Assembly (NCBI GenBank): GCA_911728455.2
Contig: OU452226.1
Coordinates: forward strand, 10,081,498 to 10,145,497
Source: Marthasterias glacialis
Lineage: Eukaryota; Echinodermata; Asteroidea; Forcipulatida; Asteriidae
Length of the DNA: 64,000 bases
Direction: 5' to 3'
In this document: piece by piece, positions 20,598-33,300 of the stretch
Layout of the letters: each line of letters begins with the position of its first letter
Position numbering within the stretch: position 1 is the stretch's first letter
Translations under genes and position numbers: made by a program
Notes under the pieces: generated by a model
Databases searched by the model: none
Seen by the model: only the letters and a program-made list of their open reading frames with translations
Told to the model about the DNA's origin: nothing

Positions 20598-23500
20598 ATG
20601 GACAGAATAAAACCACCCGCCAACCTTGACATGGATGTCAGAGACCTTCCACGCACATGGAAAAGGTGGAAAGAAGAGCTTACGCTATATATTGAATTGG
20701 CAATGTCCAAGAAAGAAGAGCCAGTCAAAGTGAAGATGTTTCAATACCTTGTTGGAACTAAAGGACGAGAGGTGTACAAGACACTTGGGTTGACAAGTGA
20801 ATCTAAGTTAGCTGAAGTCCTGAAGGCTTTTGATGCACACTGTGATCCGAAGAAGAGCGAAACAGTAGAAAGATACAGATTTTTCACTAGAAATCAAGAG
20901 AGTGGGGAGTCTATAGAGAAATATCTAACAGAGCTCAAACTACTTGCCGAGAGTTGCAATTTTGACACGCTCCGTGATTCACTCTTACGAGATCGCATAA
21001 TATGTGGAATCAAAGATTCTGATCTACGTGAAAGGCTCCTACGAGAGAGTAACCTTGACCTTGAGAAATGTCTAGCCATAAGTCGAGCATCAGAGTTATC
21101 CAAGGAAAGAATTAAAACCTTGGAAGAACCAGGAGCCACAGAAGTGCATGCTGTGTCCAAACAAAAGCAAAGAAAGTCAGCACGTAGTGAAGGTGCACGA
21201 AAGAAAACGACGACGCATGCACGAAAATGCAAATTCTGTGGGCAACAGCACGAGTTTGTAAAAGAGAAATGTCCAGCATATGGCAAAGAATGCACAAAGT
21301 GTCACAAGATGAACCACTTTGCTAAACAATGCCGTACGAAAAGTGCCAGAGTTCATGCAGTCGAAGAAGATGACAACAGTTCCGATGGTTCATATTATGA
21401 AGAACTCATGACCATGGAACTCATACCAGAGATAATCCACACAGTGGAGAAATCATATGCTAAGAACATCCATGCCAAAATGTTGGTTGAAGGAAACCAA
21501 GTTTTGCTTCAGATAGACTCAGGAGCAACTTGTAACGTGATCCCGAAACAACTGATCGGAGATGTACAGCTCACAGAGACTAATCAGGTGTTGTCCATGT
21601 ACAACAAGGCAACACTGAGACCACTTGGACGGTGTAAATTGAAGGTGGTCAATCCCAAGAACCAGAAGAAGTACAAGGTAGACTTCGTTGTTGTAAACGA
21701 TGAAGGAGTGACACCCATTCTAGGTAGCAGAACAGCGCAACAAATGGGCTTGATAGAGGTTCATTACGAGAACATTGCTTATGTTGCTCCACCAATGCAG
21801 ACAGTGCGGTCAGCAGAACACCTGATCACTGAGTTTGCAGCTGTCTTTGAAGGCACAGGATGCCTGGAGAGCAAATATCACCTAGATGTGGACTCTACCG
21901 TCACACCTGTAGTGCACCCACCGAGACGGGTACCAGTTGCTTTGAAACAGAAGTTGAAGGGAGAATTGGAGAAATTGACCGCTGCAGAAATCATTAAGCC
22001 GGTTGATACACCTACTCCATGGGTATCAAGCCTGGTTTGTGTCGTTAAGCCACAAAAGCTGCGAATTTGTCTCGACCCCAAAGACCTCAACAAAGCACTC
22101 AACAGAAGTCACTACCCAATGAAGACGATTGATGATATCCTTCCCGACTTGAACAATGCCAAAATATTCTCGGTGCTAGATGCAAAGAATGGATTTTGGC
22201 ATGTTGAGCTCGATGAAGACAGCTCATATTTGACGACGTTCAACACACCCTTTGGCAGATACAGATGGTTGCGAATGCCATTTGGAATCAGCACAGCACC
22301 AGAGGAATTTCAGCGCAGACAAGACCAAGTCATAGAAGGTCTTGATGGAGTTCAAACCATAGCTGATGACATCCTTGTGTACGGGAAAGGTGATACAATG
22401 GCTGAGGCAACAGCCGACCACGACAAGAAGCTAAAAGCACTGTTAGAAAGATGTCGTGCGAGAAATTTGAAGCTAAACAAAGCCAAGTTGAAGCTCAAAA
22501 TGAAGCAGGTGCCATTCATGGGACACCTCATCACAGCAGAAGGGCTCAAGCCTGACCCAGCAAAGGTGAAAGCTGTAGAGGAGATGCCTAAGCCATCGAA
22601 CAAAACAGAGCTGCAAAGATTCATCGGTTTTGTAAATTATCTCAGCAAGTTTCTTCCACAGCTGAGCGATGCCTGTGAGCCACTGAGAAAGTTGACACAG
22701 AAAGACGCAGACTGGTGTTGGTTAGATAGCCATGACAAAGCTGTAGAGGCTATTACTAAGATGGTAACCACAGCACCAGTATTGAAGTACTACGATCCGA
22801 AAGACGAGCTAACTCTGCAGTCCGATGCATCACAGACCGGACTTGGGGCAGCGTTGATGCAGAATGGTCAACCTATTACATATGCCAGCAGAGCCCTCAC
22901 TGACAGTGAAACCAGATATGCTCAAATCGAGAAAGAGCTGCTATCAGTAATCTTTGGCCTAGAACGCTTTCATCAGTACACATACGGTCGCCGAGTGAAT
23001 GTGCAGACAGACCACAAGCCACTTGAGATGATTGTCCTCAAACCTCTACATCGAGCGCCGAAGCGTTTGCAGAGGATGCTGATGAGATTACAGACTTACG
23101 ATGTAAAGGTCTCATATCACCAAGGCAAAGAGATGTATCTGGCCGATACACTGAGCAGAGCGTATCTACCTGAGAAATCACAAGACCGATTTCAGCAAGA
23201 GCTGGAAACAGTGAACATGATCCAACACTTGCCTATCACACCACAACGACTACAGAACCTTCAACAGCACACAGCAGATGATCCAACTCTCATGTTGCTG
23301 AAAGATGCTATTTTGAATGGCTGGCCTGCCACAAAACTGGATATTCCCAAACCACTCACTCCCTACTTTGACATCAGAGATGAACTAAGCATCCAGGATG
23401 GACTTCTCTTCAAAGGAGAACGAGTCCTCGTACCAAAGTCCCTCCGCAGTGATATGCTTCAACGCATACACTCTTCTCACCTCGGCATTGAAGGATGTCT

Positions 23501-24542
23501 TCGTCGTGCTCGAGAATGTCTGTACTGGCCAGGTATCACAGCTGAGGTGAAAGATTTCATCCAGAAGTGTGACATCTGCAGATCACTCGAGTCAAAACAA
23601 CAAAAGGAACCCCTACATCCACATGAAATTCCGACTAGACCATGGGCAAGAATTGGAGCAGACCTGTGTGTTCAAGGTGATAACAACTATCTCATCACAG
23701 TTGACTACTACTCTAACTTCTGGGAAATCGACTACCTAGAAGACACCACAGCAAAGACAGTCATCAGAAAGCTCAAAGCTAACTTTGCTCGCCATGGTAT
23801 TCCTGATGTGCTCATCACTGACAACGGGCCACAGTTTACATCAGAACAGTTCAAAAGTTTCACTACGACTTGGGAGTTCACACATACGACTTCATCTCCG
23901 TACTATCCTCAGAGCAATGGCAAAGCAGAACAAGCAGTTAAAACGGCTAAAACACTGTTGAAGAAAGCCAGAAAATCGAAAGCAGATCCGTACTTGGCGC
24001 TCCTGGATTTCCGCAACACCCCATCCCAAGGACTGTCCAGCAGCCCAGTTCAACGGCTGATGAATCGAAGGACCAAAACACTACTGCCATCAACCTGTAA
24101 ATTGCTCAGGCCCAAAATCATCAAGAAGGTGCCACAACAACTGACCGACAACAAGAAACGACAGGCATATTACTACAACAAAGGAGCAAAAGACCTGCAT
24201 CCACTGACAGTTGGTGACACGGTTCGAATCAGGCCAATAAGAGAGAAGGAGGAGTGGAAGAAGGCAACCATAACCCGACAGTCAACTGAACCTCGATCAT
24301 ACGAAATGATGACCCAAACCGGCAAAACCTATCGAAGAAACCGTAAAGATCTCCGTCACACCAAAGAAGAGTTCAGTCCGACCAACCCAAACTTTGAAGC
24401 CATCGAACCACTAAACGAACCAACCATCGAAACCAATATCGAACAACCACAAGACGCAGAACAACCACCACCGCAGATGACAACCAGATCAGGACGAACA
24501 GTGAAACGACCGTCTCACCTCACTGACTTTGTCACTTACTAA
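20598..24542 (+). CDS. Gag-Pol polyprotein of the Ty3/gypsy element
   Basis: A single frame of 1314 residues from the ATG at 20598; an in-frame ATG ten codons upstream at 20568 is possible, but the sequence from 20598 looks like the usual gag start. In order: capsid-like gag; two zinc knuckles (about 211-245; the second is a canonical C-x2-C-x4-H-x4-C); an aspartic protease with DSGA (about 307); reverse transcriptase with LRMPFGISTAP and ADD in motif C (about 590); RNase H with SDASQTGLGAAL (about 743); an integrase H2C2 finger (about 957-990) and a DD35E core with D1022, D1075 and E1111. All catalytic residues I looked for are present. Gag and pol share one frame, so no frameshift or stop suppression separates them. 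Confidence 0.95.
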   Translation: MDRIKPPANLDMDVRDLPRTWKRWKEELTLYIELAMSKKEEPVKVKMFQYLVGTKGREVYKTLGLTSESKLAEVLKAFDAHCDPKKSETVERYRFFTRNQESGESIEKYLTELKLLAESCNFDTLRDSLLRDRIICGIKDSDLRERLLRESNLDLEKCLAISRASELSKERIKTLEEPGATEVHAVSKQKQRKSARSEGARKKTTTHARKCKFCGQQHEFVKEKCPAYGKECTKCHKMNHFAKQCRTKSARVHAVEEDDNSSDGSYYEELMTMELIPEIIHTVEKSYAKNIHAKMLVEGNQVLLQIDSGATCNVIPKQLIGDVQLTETNQVLSMYNKATLRPLGRCKLKVVNPKNQKKYKVDFVVVNDEGVTPILGSRTAQQMGLIEVHYENIAYVAPPMQTVRSAEHLITEFAAVFEGTGCLESKYHLDVDSTVTPVVHPPRRVPVALKQKLKGELEKLTAAEIIKPVDTPTPWVSSLVCVVKPQKLRICLDPKDLNKALNRSHYPMKTIDDILPDLNNAKIFSVLDAKNGFWHVELDEDSSYLTTFNTPFGRYRWLRMPFGISTAPEEFQRRQDQVIEGLDGVQTIADDILVYGKGDTMAEATADHDKKLKALLERCRARNLKLNKAKLKLKMKQVPFMGHLITAEGLKPDPAKVKAVEEMPKPSNKTELQRFIGFVNYLSKFLPQLSDACEPLRKLTQKDADWCWLDSHDKAVEAITKMVTTAPVLKYYDPKDELTLQSDASQTGLGAALMQNGQPITYASRALTDSETRYAQIEKELLSVIFGLERFHQYTYGRRVNVQTDHKPLEMIVLKPLHRAPKRLQRMLMRLQTYDVKVSYHQGKEMYLADTLSRAYLPEKSQDRFQQELETVNMIQHLPITPQRLQNLQQHTADDPTLMLLKDAILNGWPATKLDIPKPLTPYFDIRDELSIQDGLLFKGERVLVPKSLRSDMLQRIHSSHLGIEGCLRRARECLYWPGITAEVKDFIQKCDICRSLESKQQKEPLHPHEIPTRPWARIGADLCVQGDNNYLITVDYYSNFWEIDYLEDTTAKTVIRKLKANFARHGIPDVLITDNGPQFTSEQFKSFTTTWEFTHTTSSPYYPQSNGKAEQAVKTAKTLLKKARKSKADPYLALLDFRNTPSQGLSSSPVQRLMNRRTKTLLPSTCKLLRPKIIKKVPQQLTDNKKRQAYYYNKGAKDLHPLTVGDTVRIRPIREKEEWKKATITRQSTEPRSYEMMTQTGKTYRRNRKDLRHTKEEFSPTNPNFEAIEPLNEPTIETNIEQPQDAEQPPPQMTTRSGRTVKRPSHLTDFVTY

Positions 24543-24827
24543 GATACTTGAAAGTTAGAAAAGACAAAGTAGATTTTCATCTACACGTAGTGTTTAGTTG
24601 AGCATTTAAAGGGCTACTCAGATTATTCCCTCGGAGCCAAACAAACAAACAAAAAGAAAAAAAAAGTTTTTTTTATTGTTTGAACTGAAACAAGCATTTT
24701 ATCTGGAGCTGCGTCACATGTTTTAATGTGATACAATCTTGAACTGGATTTTGTTCTACAGAAAATGAACTCTCTGACATGTTTGAAAAGACTCTAAAAT
24801 AAAAAAAAAATCATGTATTTTCTTATT

Positions 24828-24837
24828 GGAGGAAGGA
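24828..24837 (+). other. Polypurine tract
   Basis: GGAGGAAGGA sits immediately before the 3' LTR, the expected place for the plus-strand primer. Confidence 0.85.
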
Positions 24838-25036
24838 TGTAACAAGTGTTATGGTCAACTTGTATAGCGCCCTCCTATGACAGCTGCTTATGCTGCATGG
24901 GTTCTAGGAACACACACACAGGTAGACACATTGTATTCACATGTTTGATGAGTTATGACAACACGATATGATCAAGCCCAGAACGTCTCCGACTGAGTTA
25001 TTTAGTAGTATTTTAAGTGATACAAATACTATTACA
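24838..25036 (+). repeat. 3' LTR of the Ty3/gypsy element
   Basis: 199 bp identical by eye to the 5' LTR, followed at once by the target duplication CGGTC. Confidence 0.96.
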
Positions 25037-27312
25037 CGGTCCTACCTCATCCACAGGCCTCCTTTTCCAACCAAATCAAAGTATGAATTTATTTCATTCA
25101 CTGTCTACAGTACAGTGATGTTTTAACCATGTTTTAATGGAGGAGGTATTTAGATTCAGTTGAAACTTCTTTTCAGTAGTAAGTTCCTATAATTATACAA
25201 GAATTGCATATACAACCTTCTTCTTTTTTGTTTACTGTACATATACATTTATGCCGGGTTTATTTTTTATAGACCCTGGTTGATTTTAATCATCGCCACT
25301 CTTTTACGTGTGCGCGTGCGCAAAAGTTTGGGGTTAAGATACGCCCCTTTGTGCTAACAAGCACACGTTCGTCCTAGGGAAAAAAAGATACGTCAAGTAC
25401 ACGCACATCCGGAAGCACCACCACTAGTCGTGAAGTGCGACCTCTTGTGATAGCCGCGGGTGAAGTTTCGAAACTTTGGCCGTGTCCGAATGAATGGCTT
25501 CGGCAGTGGCTACAGCCTTTCGTCAAGGCCTTCGTGGCTTAGACATCCGTGTAGCCGCGAAGACCAAGTAAGCGCGCACGACGAGTGGCGAAGCCACAAC
25601 GTGCGCGCTGACTTGATTGGCCTCAAGCCGCGAAGCACTTGACGAAAGGCTACAGTAGCTACGGCCGAAACGCCGAGGATTCCTATTCTTCAACGTTGTC
25701 GGAGCCGACGACCGTAGCCGTAGCCGAAGTCGCTTGATTCGGACACGGCCTTTATTACCAACGTTTTTGCGGAAGCGTGGAAACTATTTTTTCATTACGG
25801 TACTAAAAGAAATACAACGAATAACTCAAAACTAAAACAAACAGAATCTTTGACAAACTTCAACTAAAATGCTTCCTTTGAGTTAGCAATTTGTAATTAA
25901 ATTACATGAATTTCAAAGCGAATTTCTGAATACAATTAACTTGTTAAATATCAATGATATCAGTAAATGGCCTAGTCTATCTTAACCCAAATTTTCAAGA
26001 ACAGAGATTTATTTCAGTGGTAGATTGAGGTAAATCTTCCCTACACCCCGCCTGCAGTAGCGTAACTGATATCTGTGCCCCCTGGGTGCCCCCATTTGAA
26101 ATCTGGACTTTTGAGATTAAAAATTACCAGAAGAAAATGTTACATTTTATGAGCTTTTATGCAGACGTTTGAATGTTTTTAAGACTATTTTTTTTTTAAT
26201 TATTTAGACGTAGACAATGTATTTTGTTTAGCCTCAACTCAGAAGAGCGCTGCAAAGGGGCTTGTTTAGGAAAAAAACAAACAGAATCAACAGGTTTTTT
26301 TAAATTTTTTGTTGTGCAATTTATAACAATTTTTACATATAATATTTAATTTTGTATCAGTGTAAAGCACCTTGAGTGTCAATTTGATGGATTTGGCACA
26401 ATACAAGATTGTTTTTATTATTAGTAGTAGTTTAAATAGGCCAAATATGCCCCCAGAAAAAACAGTGCCCCCCCCCCCCAATTTTACCCTAGTTACGCCA
26501 CTTCCCACCTGCAACTGGCAAAATGAATGCCCAACAAATCAATACCAAAATGAATGCAACAGTTTTGACATCATTTCCTAACCTTCCAAAATAAGATAAA
26601 TTTGTTTAAACATCTACCTCTCCAAGCATCTTTGTATTTTTATCCTTCTGCCCCATTACGTTACCATAGTACTTTATTTCAAAGAAATTCAAATTTGCAA
26701 ATTTGCATATACACTTACACAAGAACATCGTTAAAAATAAACATGATCTTCTACAATTAAAAATTCAATACATTATTTTTGAAGAAAGGATAAACATTTT
26801 TAAAAAGGATCGGGGACAGGAAAGTTTGCCCACAATACACAAGTTCTAAGCATTTAATTAAATGATGTAAACCTTTGTAAAATGGACAATTTCTGGTTGA
26901 AGGGGAAAAATGGGGGGGAAAACATCAGATTTGATGATGCTGCATTTCTAGTTTTGATTGGTAAGGAATAAAAATAAAAATCGTATGGAATGAGAGGAAC
27001 ATTACATATTGATACCAGCTGTGGGGAAAGTTCTCGGCATCTACAAACCTTAATAATAGCCAGGAAAAAAGGTTCAAAATTTGACCACAGGGAACAATTT
27101 CAGATTGTCATGTCACCATATAAAGCAATTTCTTTAAATTCTGATGGAAAAATATATCTTCTGAAACGGTAATTTTCCTGAAACGCTGATTTCCGCTTTT
27201 TACCATGTAATAACGTAAATGAATACTTAGGCATTTAGAACCTTGTGCCTCATAATACCTCACATTTATCTGTGTCCTGCACCAGACAATGGAATACCCT
27301 GAGGCTAGTCAT
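25037..27312. other. Intergenic DNA between the retrotransposon and the PIPOX 3' end
   Basis: It holds a GC-rich inverted-repeat element (25478-25750), a short C14 run near 26467 and otherwise AT-rich DNA. A minus-strand AATAAA at 26673-26678 could serve PIPOX but is 635 bases past its stop. No coding exon recognised. Confidence 0.55.
25478..25750. repeat. GC-rich inverted-repeat element, GGCCGTGTCCGAAT ends
   Basis: The left end GGCCGTGTCCGAATGA and right end TGATTCGGACACGGCC are inverted repeats. Inner words such as AGCCTTTCGTCAAG and CTTGACGAAAGGCT pair as well, so most of the 273 bp can fold back. A relative lies at 3772-3990. Confidence 0.8.
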
Positions 27313-30300
27313 CTACAGCTTTGCCTGCGGGCCGTTGGAGAATCGATCGAGCCTAAACACCGAGAGATCGTAGCTTGGCTTTGCCCCGGTTGCTAATTCA
27401 CTGAGTACTTTACCAACAACCGGAGACAGCTTGAAACCATGTCCTGGAGAGAAGAGAGACCAGGGCCCAGGGGGCCAATTTCATAAAGCTGTTTAGCAGA
27501 AAATACTTCTTAGCGAATTTCTCTGCTAAGCAAAAGATGAGTGGGGCACCATTCGCAACAGTGTAAACATAATGGAATGTTGGCTGGTAACCTGTTTCTG
27601 CTAAGCAAGATTTTTTATGTGCTTAGCAAGTTTTTGTGCTTACAGGCTTTATGAAATTGGCCCAGTAAGCAAACTTCAGGGCTTGCTTTAGTGAAAAAAA
27701 ATATGTTCCTGAGCAAAAGATATTTCAAAAACGAAGAGTTGGTAGTGTAAGTGTGTTTTCACAATGGATTTGCATTGTTGCGTCACTCATCAGATTATTA
27801 GAATGGCCGGCAAGTTAGCTTGCCTTTTGCTTTGCTTAAAGGAAGCTGTGTTTATGGAAATAGAAACTTAGTTAAGAGCTTCTCCGTAAGCAGAAAACCT
27901 CTGCTTACTGGTTTTATGAAGATGACCCGATTAGGGAAACAACTTTGAATGAAACCACAGTGCACATTGTATATGTTTTAAACTTCCAAATAGAAGAATA
28001 CACAAATCAACCATAATTTATCATCCAATTGCAATATTATTGCAATTGGATGATAAAAAGTTGATACAGATATATTTTACTTTAATTTCATTTTTTATTT
28101 CCACCTCACTTCTTGGAAAGCACACAACAATTTAAACAATGCATTTTCACTTGGAAAAGTTAAAAATATACTTTTAGGCAATGCAAGAATAAAACACGTT
28201 GATTGGCATAACAAGAAACATGTGTTTTGGCCCTCTAAAAATTCATTTTACCCAAACAGGTGCACTACTTACCTGAAAAACCACAGCCAATAACTATATT
28301 AGGATACTTGGGGTGAGTGTCCAAGTAAAAAGTTTCGTCTGGTGTAAACTGCAAGATAAATAAAAATGTTCAGATACCCTGAGGCCTGAGTAGACTCAAC
28401 CTTTGGTGTACAAGGCAGTGGTTGGCAAACTTTTAAGGCGGGTGACCCCTAAAAATAGTTTGCGATACATTGGTGTGAGGCTCTACAGATTGGTTCTTCT
28501 TTATCCCTGATGCAAGAATTACACAAACACAGATTCAAGAAAAATGAGTCTTTTCATAAACAATTTTCATAAAAAGCAAAATTTGTCATGTCAGCGCAAC
28601 AATATCGTAAACTCAATGAAGTTGTATCTCGTGAACACACTCCATGCATCAATGCTGTATCTTGCTGTTCATTAACTTTGCATGTACATCTGGGTTATTT
28701 TAAGCAAGGTCAGACCTTTTGACAAGCTCAAACTCACCGCTCATGTAAACGCTAATTTGGCGTGGCGTGGCCAACCAGTCAAATGCACTGGACTCAAGCT
28801 CTGGTGCTTCTGATCAGCAGAGTGTGGGTTCGAGTCCCGGTCTTGACACTTGTGTCCTTTTTCAAAGCCAGACACTTAACCGTAAAGCTGTAGTGTCTTG
28901 TGTTACACCCAGTTCACTATCATTATTAAGGAGAAGGGGTTCGCCCCAGTGTTTTCTGGTATGGTTTGCTGCATTACGTTTGCGCCACAGCACCTTGTAA
29001 ATTGTAAAAAGGCGCTACATGTATTTAATATTATTGTACAATGGGTCTTATAATTTCAAACATAGCTCTGCATACCTGTAGAAAAAAATAACAAGCACTT
29101 TGGGATGCCCTTCGGGTATGCTAAAGCGCTATTTAAGAACTGCGTATTAATATTATTATTATTATGAGATACGACCTTGTTGCACCAACACGACGAATTG
29201 ACTAAATGTATTCTTCTCGTCCAAATGACACCTCTTGCAGATTCTAATGTAGGCTTCCTTACTGTATAGATACATCTCTCCACGATGGCGGGCTTATCTT
29301 CTAAGCCAGGGAAGAATTTCTGAATGAACTTCTTGATGATGTTGTCTCTGAGCTGATGGTCACTGGAAGGCGCATCCCTGGCATCAGGATCTATTGCTGC
29401 ATGTTCAGTGTGATCACACACCTAGATAAACATACACAGAAATGCGATAAGACAATGTGACTGGGGCCCAATCCTTAGCATAGATTTAATCATTTCGGGC
29501 CCTCTACGTAAGTCCTCAGAGACCATAATATTTTTGAATAATCATGGCCTAACACCAAGACATGACAGTTCTTTCTACCTTGCCACTGAGAAGGTCCGAG
29601 GGGAAAAAACAAAACCTCAATCAATAAGACCGTGCAAGTCTGGCGTATATTCCAACATTTTTGAGTAGATTGCTTTAATGTGTAAAGGAAACAAAACAGG
29701 GCAGTTCCACTGGGCCCAACATTCACAGAAGACTTGCACAATCTATTTTGTTCTAATATTTGAAACAGCAGATACTATACACTTCATTCAGGTAGTGTCA
29801 ATGCAGGACATTGTAACATCCAGCAAGCACTTTTCGGCTGAACTGGGCGAGGTCAAAATGTCTTGGCCATTTGCAGCAGCTACGGGCAATACGTCTTCTT
29901 TGTTGAAATCCTCTTGTTGGATAGATGATTAAATATGCGCTTGAGCCCTGCTGCGGCCCATAGAAATATGCATGTTACAGTGCACCGTAAGCATAGAAAT
30001 ATTTGGTAACCAGCGCCATTACATTGGGCCCTTTTCGTAAAAGTACTTTGCCGACCTGTCATATATGTTTGTTTAAAGAGGATGGGCCACGCTAGAAGTC
30101 TCTCTTTAAAAAAAGTTTTACATCCCTAAATACACCTAAATCTACCACGAAAAAACGGTGACAGAATTATAGAATGTGTGGTTATTCGTTTACAAAGGCA
30201 TTTTCTGAGCCTCTTTTCACCCCCGCCTCGAGCCAAAATCAGAACAACAGCAGTCGGTGCCTGAAAGTTGTCTCCAGAAATTCTAAAGAATAGTGACGTC

Positions 30301-33300
30301 GCAGGAAGTACTCCTATGTCAAACAGCTGCTTGTTGTTACTCAATGAAGCATTGCTCAGTGCAGACCATCCGGGGATTCAGTACTTCCAGTGACGTCATG
30401 ATTTGTTCCTGCCCTAATTTCCGGGATTTTGATAAATTTAGGCGGCGGGCTAGTTAAAGGAGTAAAAACTCCCTGCAAATATCAGTTCTTTTTGTCAATG
30501 TAATGTCACAAAAGAGAAGTTTGTCCGATGCAATAATTATAGAAAGCAGAAAACTAAACAATAACGTCAACATCAATCACCATGGCCCATCCTCTTTAAT
30601 GTTTACACGTGTTGTTTGTTTGTTGAGTGTTTTGTGTTTGGTAGGTATTTTTTATGTTACCAGCATAGTGCATTGAGACCTACTCCCATCAGTGTATTAG
30701 TAAAACACAAGTAATATTCCTTATCCCCGATGCAAACTCAACACCTATTGGAAACCTTTGCAGTGCCCGCTGCAAAAAAAAAAAGGATTCAAACTGCCTC
30801 TAGCTACCGGGCAAGCTAGGTAGTCAAGTCGTAAGACATCTGCTCTAGAATGGAAAAGGTTGTGGCTTTGAATCCCATCCGAGAAATATGGCTGTGTTGG
30901 TTTTTTTTCACAGCACTCGGGGGGGGGGGGGGGGGGGGGGGGAAGTACTGAGTATACAGCACTTTACACACACCAGTGTATGGGTAAAACACAAATAACT
31001 TTCTTTATCCCCGATGCAAATTCAACATCTATTAAAATCATTGCGGTACACGCTGCTAAAATAAAGGATTCAAACTGCCTCTAGCAGCCGGGCAATCTCG
31101 GTGGTCTGGTCATAAGACATCTGCTCTAGAATGGCAAAGGTCGTGGGTTCGAATCCCACCTGAGTAATATCCCTGTGTTTTGTTTTTTTACAGGACTCTG
31201 GAAAGTATCAAGTATACAGTGCTTGACACACATGGGTGTATGGGTAAAACACAAATAATATTCTTTATCCCCGATGCAAATTCAACATCTATTAAAATCG
31301 TTGCTAAAAAAAAAAAGATTCAAACTGTCTCTAGCTACCGGGCAATCTCTTTTATCCCCGATGCAATTTTTTAAATCTCTTAAAGACCTTCCTGGTCATC
31401 AGTTCTTCCAGGGCCCTTTCCTACTACATGTAGTGTCTTAAACTATACAGTGTAATAACGTTTAAAAAAATACTCCCCGGTTGAATGCACATGCATGCCC
31501 AGGGGCCCATACCCTCACAAGCTTTTTATAGGGCCAGTTATTAGTCTCCCATTAAATTGTAATTGATGTCTGATACTTTGGAAGATAAATTTTAGTTGAA
31601 GTTGACCTCATGGAGCCATGATAGCCTTAGTTTAACATGACAGTCAGGAATGGGCGAGGCTCAACAGACTGTGGACTGGTATCGGGGAAACGTTAATGCC
31701 AACATTTGTACGTGGACCCTTGCTAAGAATCCAGCCTGTGACTATGGGGCAGAGCAGCAGTCAGCTGACCATGCATCATACATGACTGCCAACTCCATTG
31801 ACCACTAAAAACCGGGCCAATGGCCTGACAGAAGTTGATGCTGCGACAAGAGAGTGGCTGTTCAACCCGCACCTCAAGGTCTAACCATCTTTGCGTTTTG
31901 GTTTCATTCGCAAGGAGAAGAACAGTCAGGTGAGTCACAGCATAAAACATACCTTTATAAGTCCAGGGTATTCCTCACTTGGCAGTGCATAGCAATGATT
32001 ATCTTTTCCATAAGCAATGAACACAGGGAAGTTATCAAACTGGCCCGGTATCTTTTCTTGCCAGTAGCATACATCCAATCTCCATACCTGCAAAGAGTCA
32101 TCACAGGAACATTACTGATAAAGCTGTTGTGGGCTCCGACCGCTGGTCCAGTGGGTAGTTCAAGCCCAGGGACACCATAATAAAGGTAATAATAATAATA
32201 ATAAAGATAATAACTAGTTCTTATATAGAGCATTTCACAATAACGCCTCCATGCTCTTTACATTAGTGCCCTGGTCATTGGGCCAATAACATTCCAGTAA
32301 TCTTTCTCAGCTCCCTGGGGAGTATACAGCCTCGAGCTGCCGTGGTGCTCCGGAGGCTTTTACAAAAGCAATAACAACCTCTACCCTCACATGTACCCAT
32401 TTATACCCCTGGGTGAAGAGAAGCAATTATAGTAAAGCATCTTGCTCAAGGACACAAGTGTCATGACCGGGACTCGAACCCACACCCGCATGACTTGACC
32501 ACCAGAACTTGAGTCCGGTGCACTAGACCGCTTGGCCATGACACGCTAACAAAGTAAAAAAAATGAAGTGCCTCTCATCAGCCACTACCGTTTTTTTTTC
32601 CTCTTTTTTTTTTCTTTTTACTAGCTGGGCCCAATTTCACAGAGCTGCTTAAGCAGAAAACATTGCTTAACACTTCTCCGCTTAGCAAAAAGCAAGATAC
32701 CAGTCAAAGATGGTACATGTGAAATGGTATTTTAGCTGGTATCCTTATTCTGGTAAGCATATACTCGCCTGTGCTAAGCTATTTTTTGTGCTTAAACAGC
32801 TCTATGATATTCGGCCAAGACCTTCATGGCCACGACACGAAAGGTAGTTTACAGGCAATAGAACATACATTTACATTTTTTAAATTTTCATATAATTTTG
32901 TTTGGCTAGTGTAAGATACTGCATACATCTATAAACCTCTTGTGGTACTGAAGTGTTCCGTTTGCACGCAGCAGACTTGGACTGGTTACCTCCAAGTCGC
33001 CTCTAAAAATGTTCACAAGTAACAAGGTTATAAGACCTGCTGATTGTGAGCACTGTCATGGATTCCACAGTCGAAACTTCTTCCTTTTTTTTCCCACTAC
33101 AAACCTTTAGTGGAGGATCAAGACCCAGCGGTCTCAGCATCTTGGACGCCCATGGCCCTGGTGTCAGTACAACATTCTTGGCTCGGTGTTGACCTTTGGT
33201 TGTCACAATAGTGACAACTTCACCTGGTATGACCTGAAGGACCTTCTCAGAGTCTCTGATTGTGCCACCGTGCTTTTGAAACTGGGTCTTATAAAGGCGG

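Larger units (their letters stand above)
19910..25036 (+). mobile_element. Complete Ty3/gypsy LTR retrotransposon
   Basis: A 5127-bp element bounded by two 199-bp LTRs that I read as identical, each starting TGTAACAAGTG and ending ACTATTACA. It is flanked by the direct duplication CGGTC (19905-19909 and 25037-25041). Next to the 5' LTR is a primer-binding site complementary to tRNA-Leu, and next to the 3' LTR a purine tract. One long frame encodes gag and pol in the order protease, RT, RNase H, integrase, which is the Ty3/gypsy order. No envelope-like frame follows. Intact frame and matching LTRs point to a very recent insertion. It lies between the NOL4-like gene and the PIPOX 3' end. Confidence 0.97.

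Noticed and set aside
32934..33006. Exon-like stretch after PIPOX exon 4
   Set aside because: It has an AG and a GT at suitable ends, but its frame does not fit the family, whereas exon 32087-31953 continues PIPOX directly in phase with DVCYW.
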